Positions 15,414 through 21,143 of a stretch of DNA of 21,143 nt are shown here, in pieces. A model generated the notes under the pieces. It did not search any database, was not told where the DNA came from, and was given only the letters and a program-made list of their open reading frames with translations. The DNA is taken from assembly GCA_002429115.1 (NCBI GenBank), contig DIYS01000107.1, positions 1-21,143 on the forward strand, given 5' to 3'. This DNA is from Saccharicrinis sp. UBA6048 (lineage in GTDB: Bacteria > Bacteroidota > Bacteroidia > Bacteroidales > Marinilabiliaceae). How positions within the stretch are numbered: position 1 is the first letter of the stretch; each line of letters starts with the position of its first letter. A program made the position numbers and the translations under genes.

Positions 15414-17718
15414 AAAACAGGCAGTATGGTGGTCAGGCATTTTGTTTCTGACCACCATCTGCTTATATATTATCATCCCATTTTCATCTCCGGTCTTTAA
15501 AGAAAATTACAGCACCATTGTAAAAGCAGGAGACGGGAGTTTACTGCATGTTTTTATCAACCAGGATGAGCAATGGTACCTGCCACCTGATACCATGCAG
15601 GTGTCTGAGAAGCTAAAAGAGGCAGTTGTAGCTTTTGAGGATGAAGCTTTCTTTCAGCATTGGGGCGTTAATTTTAAGGCAATTGTAAGAGCAGCATGGC
15701 AGAACATCCGAACCGGCCATGTTGTAAGCGGAGCCAGCACCATTCCCATGCAGATTGCCCGCATGGCTAACCCGAAAAAGCGGAGCTATTTTAATAAACT
15801 ACGGGAAGTTATCTTCGCCATAAAACTCAGTCTTCACCATTCAAAAGAGGAGTTGCTCAAGATGTACCTTAACCATGCACCCTATGGGGGCAATGTGATC
15901 GGTTATCGGACGGCTGCATTTAAATTCTACGACAAAGAAGCACGACTATTAACCTGGGGTGAGGCGGCCACCTTAGCCGTATTGCCCAATGCACCTGGTA
16001 TGATTTACCCTTCCGGCTCATCAGCACCATTGAGGGCTAAGCGTGATCGGCTGTTGAAAAAAATGCTGGATAAAGGCTACATCACTAAGCAGAATTACCG
16101 ACTGGCATTGCTCGAAGATGTTCCTGATCGTTTTATTCCATTTGAATCACAGGCGCCACATTTGGCGCGACGACTTAAAAAGGAAAATTTAGGACAATGG
16201 ATTATTACTACGACAATTGATGAGAACATTCAGAAACGCTGTAATCAACTGGCTTTAAGATATAAGCAGATCTATTCTTCCTACGATATTAATAATCTAA
16301 GCATACTAATTGCTGACACCAAAACGGGAGCGATTAAGGCCTATGTTGGTTCTCCTGATTTTTTTGATAGCCGACATAATGGACAAGTGGATGGCGTTAT
16401 GGCCGCTCGTTCATCAGGTTCTATCTTAAAGCCCTTTTTATATGCTTTAAGCATTGATGAAGGCATTGTTTTACCGGAGAGCTACATTCGCGATTTACCC
16501 ACCTACTTCGACGGTTTCTCCCCACGGAATGCCAACCGGGAATATCAAGGCGTTATAACAGCGCGTGAGTCACTTGTCCGATCATTAAATATCCCTGCAG
16601 TTCGCTTATTGAATTATTATGGCGTTTCTGAGTTTTACAGTTTTCTTAAGCTGGCGGGTATTTCATCTTTGTTTCGTTCGGCGGATGACTATGGCTTACC
16701 CTTAATTCTGGGCGGGGCAGAGGTGAGTATGTGGGAGATGGTCAGTATGTATCGCGGGCTTGCCAATAATGGAGTTTTTACGGACAACTATATATTGCAG
16801 GAACAGCCATCAAAGCTTTCAGGAACTCAGTTAATAAGCAATGGGAGTTCTTATTTGACCCTTGATATGTTGAAAGACCTGAAACGGCCGGGCAGCGAAT
16901 ATTATTGGGAGCGCTTTAGCAGTTCGCGCCCCATCGCCTGGAAAACCGGCACCAGCTTCGGGCATAAAGATGCATGGGCAATAGGAGTAGTCCCGGACTA
17001 TACCATCGCTGTGTGGTGTGGTAATTTTAATGGCGATGGCAATAAGAACATAAGTGGGGCTGCAACGGCCGGACCTGTTTTATTCGACATCCTGCAAATG
17101 TTACCCAACCAGTCATCATCCGATTGGTTTGAAGCCCATGAAATTGATTATAAACCAATGCATGTATGTAGTCTTTCAGGTTTTAGAGCAACGGAGGCAT
17201 GCGATGAGGTTGATACCATTATGGTGCCGGTCGAGATGAAGCCATTAAGAAGCTGTGATTACCATCAGTTTAAATTCGTTTCAGAGGATGGGAAACACCA
17301 ATGTTGCTCACATTGCTGGAATGAAGTAGGGAAGGAGCGTAAGGCTGTTACGGTTTATCCACCGGATATTGCGTATTATTTGCGCAAGAAAGGACAGTTC
17401 ATCGAACCTCAATTGAGTCATTATCCACATTGTAAAGCATATTCGGCCGGACAAGCTCTCAAAATCATCTACCCAAACCTGAATGCACAACTATTTTTGC
17501 CACGCGATTTTGATGGCCGGATGCAAAAAGTGATCTGTAAAGCCGGGCATAGCAATTCTGATGCTAAGGTCTACTGGTACCTTGATGAACAATATCTTGG
17601 CGAAACAATGAATGAGCATAAAATTGAAGTTCAGTTCAGGGATGGCCGGAACACATTAACCATTATTGATGAACATGGTTCGAAGGATAGCCAGACGGTG
17701 TTTGCTGCGGTGAAATAA
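15394..17718 (+). CDS. pbpC: Penicillin-binding protein 1C (bifunctional peptidoglycan synthase)
   Basis: A 774-residue inner-membrane enzyme with one transmembrane anchor (about 13-30). The glycosyltransferase GT51 domain has Glu82-Asp83 in FEDEAFFQHWG, then GASTIPMQIAR and KEELLKMYLNHAPYG. The transpeptidase domain has the nucleophile Ser343 in SILK (343-346), SLN (397-399) and KTGTS (517-521). A cysteine-bearing stretch (CSLSG, ACDEV, CDYHQ, CCSHC) leads to a C-terminal BiPBP_C-type beta domain (about 680-774). All catalytic motifs are present. The frame is open to an ATG at 15358, but the ATG at 15394 is preferred: it follows the purine-rich GAAGGGAAG and gives a short cytoplasmic end. 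It overlaps the macroglobulin gene by 20 nt, suggesting translational coupling. Confidence 0.95.
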   Translation: MLKRLNKKQAVWWSGILFLTTICLYIIIPFSSPVFKENYSTIVKAGDGSLLHVFINQDEQWYLPPDTMQVSEKLKEAVVAFEDEAFFQHWGVNFKAIVRAAWQNIRTGHVVSGASTIPMQIARMANPKKRSYFNKLREVIFAIKLSLHHSKEELLKMYLNHAPYGGNVIGYRTAAFKFYDKEARLLTWGEAATLAVLPNAPGMIYPSGSSAPLRAKRDRLLKKMLDKGYITKQNYRLALLEDVPDRFIPFESQAPHLARRLKKENLGQWIITTTIDENIQKRCNQLALRYKQIYSSYDINNLSILIADTKTGAIKAYVGSPDFFDSRHNGQVDGVMAARSSGSILKPFLYALSIDEGIVLPESYIRDLPTYFDGFSPRNANREYQGVITARESLVRSLNIPAVRLLNYYGVSEFYSFLKLAGISSLFRSADDYGLPLILGGAEVSMWEMVSMYRGLANNGVFTDNYILQEQPSKLSGTQLISNGSSYLTLDMLKDLKRPGSEYYWERFSSSRPIAWKTGTSFGHKDAWAIGVVPDYTIAVWCGNFNGDGNKNISGAATAGPVLFDILQMLPNQSSSDWFEAHEIDYKPMHVCSLSGFRATEACDEVDTIMVPVEMKPLRSCDYHQFKFVSEDGKHQCCSHCWNEVGKERKAVTVYPPDIAYYLRKKGQFIEPQLSHYPHCKAYSAGQALKIIYPNLNAQLFLPRDFDGRMQKVICKAGHSNSDAKVYWYLDEQYLGETMNEHKIEVQFRDGRNTLTIIDEHGSKDSQTVFAAVK

Positions 17719-17732
17719 TAATTAAGGCGTCC

Positions 17733-17883
17733 AAACTATAAGCATCCGCTCACTGAGTCACTCCCTGAGTGGAGCCGAAGGGAAATCGAAGTGATTATTA
17801 GTTGATAATCACTAATAATAAAATTTCATCTCGACTCTTCCTCGGCTCCGATCGGCAATCATCTCAATCAGCGAGTATAGTTT
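17733..17883. repeat. 151-bp intergenic inverted repeat, copy B of the dispersed family
   Basis: The outer ends are a perfect 8-bp inverted repeat (AAACTATA at 17733-17740, TATAGTTT at 17876-17883). Inside, imperfect arms continue (CGCTCACTGAG against CTCAATCAGCGAG). The central 51 nt (17786-17836) match 42 of 51 positions of the core of copy A (3216-3266, opposite strand), including identical TCGAAGTGATTA and TTTCATCTCGACT at the core edges (TTTCATCTCGACT exact in both). Copy B has longer arms than copy A. It lies between the convergent pbpC and DUF1254 genes, where its hairpin could serve as a two-way terminator. Confidence 0.85.
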
Positions 17884-17939
17884 TCAAATACCGCACAATT
17901 CAATTATTGGCATAGTATTATACCAATTTTATTTTGGGA

Positions 17940-19361
17940 TTACTTCACCAACTCCACATCCGGCATCACAAATGACTTGTACCAGAATGCCTCATCAGGC
18001 CCATATAAACGCAACCATACGTATGGTTTCTTGCCTGAAGTTGGTACCCAGTTCGACTCTAATCCTTTTGGTGCTTCCGGTCCGAAATAGACATCAACAC
18101 TTCCGTCAGCATTCATTTCCATATCGGGTGTATTAAACAAACCTAAGCCCGATCGACCCAGTTCATTATCGATAAATGCGAAGGTCTCATCATCATACAC
18201 GGTTACAGACCAGAATTGCTTAGCTGGTATATCTTTCGGAATATTAATCTTATAAAGATTACCCGCTTTCAGGCTGTTGCCATCTGCGTCTTCGATTGGC
18301 GCTAAGTAAACAGTAGCCGGACGCTTACCTAATTTTTTTGGATAAAGCGTAAAGAAGTTCCATGCAGCTGCTCTTTTATCCAACTCGATCCTATTGTCAG
18401 CAATAAAATCAAAGCCATCAACATCGTCGGTACGCATCACAAAACTCCAGGCTCTGTCTTCCCAATACAATCCTTCTTCGTGGTGCTTGTATACCAGGTT
18501 GTGCATATAATCGTAGGCATCTTTAGCTGCCATATCAAAAATCTCTTTCATCCGGCCTGATGGATTAAATGGTTTACCAGGTTCAATGCCAATGGTCGCT
18601 AGCATCCCCATCATCACCTTATCGCGCTCTAATACAGGCTCTACACTAAAAATGGCGTGGATATCCTCTAAAGCTCTGTAATCGTAGCGTGGCAGGGTCT
18701 GCAATTTATGTGGGATACCATCAACAAATTTTGTCTCCTTACCTTCCTCGCCTAAATAATACATCTTCATTGTTTGCGTGTATTGATAGGCATCCTCGTC
18801 AGTGGCGTTTTTGCCCCTAATCGATCTGAATACCAGTGCTATTCGATAGGTTGTACACTGAATAGGGAAGTAGCCCGCAGTTGGCAAATCGCCTTCGTAG
18901 CCTGGGGGAATTAGCAAATACTTACCTCCATTACCTTTATCAGCTCCCGATGGACCTACTCCAGCAATGGTTGATTGCCAGGCGTCAACTACCTGACCAT
19001 ACAAACTGGCTTTTTCCGATACTGCCGGAATATCCAAAACTACCGGTCCGTTTCGCAAATCTGTATAGGCTGTAATGTATGGTGTAGCCGTATTAGCTGT
19101 AATGGCTTTGTGAATTGACAAGGCAGGTTTTGAGTAGGCAACAACTACATTGTTATCAACCCCGGGCAGTTCCATAAAGCCTTCGCGCAGTCGATAGATG
19201 GCTGTTGCCGGCATGGCCCATACAACGGCTTCAAAGGCACGTTGATAGGTGACTTGCTCTTCTAACGAGTTAAAACGTTTTTGTACTTCTTCTTGCTGAT
19301 GACAGCTTGTGAGTATTGTCACAAGTGCAAAAGCCATATAAATCAGGTGCTTGGTTTTCAT
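17940..19361 (-). CDS. DUF1254/DUF1214 domain lipoprotein (1)
   Basis: A 473-residue protein from the ATG at 19359-19361. That start gives a clean lipoprotein signal (MKTKHLIYMAF, then LTSC with Cys20); the in-frame ATG at 19409 would add 16 residues that spoil it. The DUF1254 domain (about 40-190) has TPYITAYTDLRNGPVVLDIP and YLLIPPGYEGDLP. The DUF1214 domain (about 355-473) has QFWSVTVYD, NADGSVDVYFGPEAP, LRLYGP and the ending VELVK, all close to the family pattern. The family is common in envelope and soil or marine bacteria, but no biochemical function is established to my knowledge. It is the second of two tandem paralogues, with a 69-nt gap and no clear promoter between them. Confidence 0.88.
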   Translation of the reverse strand: MKTKHLIYMAFALVTILTSCHQQEEVQKRFNSLEEQVTYQRAFEAVVWAMPATAIYRLREGFMELPGVDNNVVVAYSKPALSIHKAITANTATPYITAYTDLRNGPVVLDIPAVSEKASLYGQVVDAWQSTIAGVGPSGADKGNGGKYLLIPPGYEGDLPTAGYFPIQCTTYRIALVFRSIRGKNATDEDAYQYTQTMKMYYLGEEGKETKFVDGIPHKLQTLPRYDYRALEDIHAIFSVEPVLERDKVMMGMLATIGIEPGKPFNPSGRMKEIFDMAAKDAYDYMHNLVYKHHEEGLYWEDRAWSFVMRTDDVDGFDFIADNRIELDKRAAAWNFFTLYPKKLGKRPATVYLAPIEDADGNSLKAGNLYKINIPKDIPAKQFWSVTVYDDETFAFIDNELGRSGLGLFNTPDMEMNADGSVDVYFGPEAPKGLESNWVPTSGKKPYVWLRLYGPDEAFWYKSFVMPDVELVK

Positions 19362-19430
19362 ATCATTTAGTATTAATGGATTAAAAAGTATGCCTGACAA
19401 AAGTTCCATTCTCTTTGATGTATAAATATC

Positions 19431-20891
19431 TTATTTAACCTTCTCCATCTGTGGCAATTCATATCTCAGATTAATTAAATCGTCGTGTGGCTCATAGACA
19501 CGCAGTATCAGATAAAATCCACCTTCAGGTGCCGGCAACCAGTTGTCGGTATTCTCAGGCTTTTCATGCTGTATCAGTATTTCAAATGAGCCATCAGCCT
19601 TCTTCTTTAAACCTTTCGATTCACTGCTAAACTTATATCGATTCAATTCATTGTCACAAAACAGCTTGGTGTCAGCCTTGTAAAGTGTCAATGACCAGAA
19701 TGAATTTACCGGCGGTTCTTCCTTAAAGTGAATACGGTAACTATTAGCTCCTGTTGATGGTTGCCCATCGCTATCGGCATAACGAATTGGATACATAGCT
19801 TCTTTCTCACCCTGACCACCAAGGTAAGGCCCGGCAATTAACGAACGGAAGCCATAATCGAAGCCGTAATTGTCCAACTTGGTTGCTACATTCCAGCCAT
19901 TTAATTCGGTTGATGAAGAATACATGGTTGATAAAATGGTTAATGGGGCTTCTAATGCTGCTTCCTTCAAGCCTTTTAACTGAGCTGGATTTAGGGCACT
20001 TTCATCAAATTGACCATCCTTGATACCAATGCGTTCCAATTGTCCTACCAAGGCTTTGTCTTCATCCAATATTGGATTTTGTTCCATGGCAAAGGCCAGA
20101 TAACGGTAGAATCGTAAAGTATCAGAAACAGGATACTTAGGCATAGCTGGTAAAGAAGTTGTTTTTGCAACATTCTTAAGACCCATGTATTCGCTAATAG
20201 TTGATAGCTTAAACTGATCCTGCAAAGCATGCACCTTGCTAACATCTTCACCTTCCAACACGTGGATGCGTCCCCATAACCATGTTTTAGGCGTACGGAT
20301 GTTAACCACTTTGTCAACACTCTTTGGTAAACGACCTTCCCATCCCGGAGGTATCAAGGCAATAGTTTGCGCTTGGGTGCCTGTGTTACGTTTTCCAATG
20401 TATTCGGTTAAGGTATGGTACATATCAAATACATTCACCACGTAGTAACGCCCATCTGTATCTGGTGTTTCCAATATATATGGTTCGCTTAAGTCAACTA
20501 CGGCACTCATATAGTAAGTATCGTTATTAGCTGTTGGCATATCTTCATCGGCTGCCGTCGGTAAGCGTTTGGCCCATCCAATCTCATTAAGAGGGGCACG
20601 ATAGCTTGTTGCTGGTTTAGGATTGGGTACATTAATGTAATCGCGCATGGCTTGTTCCATACGTACCATGGCATAGCCCCACTGGTAAGCCATGGTTCCC
20701 ATCGCTTTGGCATCCAGGTAGTAGCCTTGGGCTGCAATTTCGGCATTGGGAGCTATGCTTACCACAGGATCGTCCTGTTGTGCCACTTGATCTAAAATTG
20801 TGTTGCTTTGTTCTTTGTCTGATGTTGCCTGATTACAAGCTATGGTCATCAGTCCTACCAGTCCAGATAATACAATTAATCTTCTCATCAT
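19431..20891 (-). CDS. DUF1254/DUF1214 domain lipoprotein (2)
   Basis: A 486-residue protein from the ATG at 20889-20891, chosen because it begins MMRRLIVLSGLVGLMTIAC, a lipoprotein signal with Cys19. The frame stays open to 21005, but the extra 38 residues are not signal-like. The DUF1254 region (about 55-190) includes PTANNDTYYMSAVVDLSEP and IALIPPGWEGRLP; the DUF1214 region (about 370-486) includes NSFWSLTLYKADTKLF, NADG-like KKADGSFEILIQHEKP and NWLPAPEGGFYLILRVYEP. It differs clearly in sequence from its downstream paralogue, so the duplication is old or the two have separate roles. The pair is probably one transcription unit. Confidence 0.87.
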   Translation of the reverse strand: MMRRLIVLSGLVGLMTIACNQATSDKEQSNTILDQVAQQDDPVVSIAPNAEIAAQGYYLDAKAMGTMAYQWGYAMVRMEQAMRDYINVPNPKPATSYRAPLNEIGWAKRLPTAADEDMPTANNDTYYMSAVVDLSEPYILETPDTDGRYYVVNVFDMYHTLTEYIGKRNTGTQAQTIALIPPGWEGRLPKSVDKVVNIRTPKTWLWGRIHVLEGEDVSKVHALQDQFKLSTISEYMGLKNVAKTTSLPAMPKYPVSDTLRFYRYLAFAMEQNPILDEDKALVGQLERIGIKDGQFDESALNPAQLKGLKEAALEAPLTILSTMYSSSTELNGWNVATKLDNYGFDYGFRSLIAGPYLGGQGEKEAMYPIRYADSDGQPSTGANSYRIHFKEEPPVNSFWSLTLYKADTKLFCDNELNRYKFSSESKGLKKKADGSFEILIQHEKPENTDNWLPAPEGGFYLILRVYEPHDDLINLRYELPQMEKVK

Positions 20892-20924
20892 TCTAAATTT
20901 AAGTTCTTCAAAAAGTTTACACTT

Positions 20925-20932
20925 CAAAGATG
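20925..20932 (-). promoter_or_regulatory. Possible -7 element of the DUF1254 lipoprotein pair
   Basis: The minus strand reads CATCTTTG, one mismatch from TAnnTTTG, 33 nt upstream of the ATG at 20891. Its position inside the longer open frame supports the shorter start. No clear TTG at -33. Confidence 0.3.
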
Positions 20933-21033
20933 CAGGAAGTGGTATTGATACATCAGAGGGTAAACCTGATATTATCATTCTACGTGAATCCCTTAGTCGA
21001 CTCATTTAAGAGTTCGGACAGATCTGCTAAATC

Positions 21034-21143
21034 CTAGATTTTGTTAGCCCCGAGGCCTACGTCAATAATCCATCTGGGCAATTTTTTATTCCAATCGACC
21101 AGGTTCACCCGCCCATCGGCTTGAATTTTAATCTCCATCGGCT
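21034..21143 (-). CDS. 3' end of an unidentified gene (partial)
   Basis: A minus-strand reading frame enters from the right edge and stops with TAG at 21034-21036. At least 36 residues are visible, including MEIKIQADGRVNLVDWNKKL and PRWIIDVGLGANKI. The composition looks like real protein (mixed polar and hydrophobic, regular spacing), but I do not recognise the family. The frame ends about 140 nt before the DUF1254 pair starts, so co-transcription is possible. The true start is outside the window. Confidence 0.5.
   Translation of the reverse strand, partial: PMEIKIQADGRVNLVDWNKKLPRWIIDVGLGANKI

Overview
The window looks like a stretch of core chromosome from a member of the phylum Bacteroidota, with moderate GC and probably from a free-living or marine lineage. 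The evidence is the -7 promoter motif TAnnTTTG upstream of several genes, a DUF4834-type protein, a DUF2007 protein, an YfhO-type giant membrane protein, and intergenic inverted repeats of the kind scattered through Bacteroidota genomes. No transposase, phage gene, CRISPR array, rRNA or tRNA was seen. Genus cannot be fixed from the sequence alone.

Layout. The left edge carries a strong terminator for a gene outside the window. It is followed by a minus-strand pair: a DUF2007 protein and a four-helix membrane protein. Next comes the longest gene-free stretch (750-1436), which holds seven tandem copies of a 41-bp repeat, each ending in the palindrome TGAC-N3-GTCA (one copy has a degraded left arm). 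A DEAD-box RNA helicase (+) then converges on a DUF4834 protein (-). A minus-strand operon of dCMP deaminase and a CtpA-type S41 protease follows, then a small four-helix membrane protein and an 828-residue YfhO-family membrane protein. A TruC-like tRNA pseudouridine synthase is divergent from yfhO. The centre is a two-gene plus-strand module: a lipid-anchored bacterial alpha-2-macroglobulin with an intact thioester motif, overlapping the start of penicillin-binding protein 1C. The right side has two tandem minus-strand lipoproteins with DUF1254/DUF1214 architecture, and the 3' end of an unidentified minus-strand gene.

How genes work together. The macroglobulin and PBP1C are an established pairing: PBP1C is a cell-wall synthase and the macroglobulin is thought to trap proteases that breach the envelope. 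CtpA is a periplasmic protease. The two DUF1254 lipoproteins are envelope proteins of unknown function that probably form one transcription unit. Most of the content is ordinary housekeeping and envelope biology.

The least explained features are non-coding. They are the 41-bp tandem array, and several inverted-repeat elements that sit between genes. One of these families occurs twice in the window, with a shared 51-nt core that matches at 42 positions. Several start codons were moved downstream of the longest possible ORF on promoter, lipobox or repeat evidence, as noted per gene.
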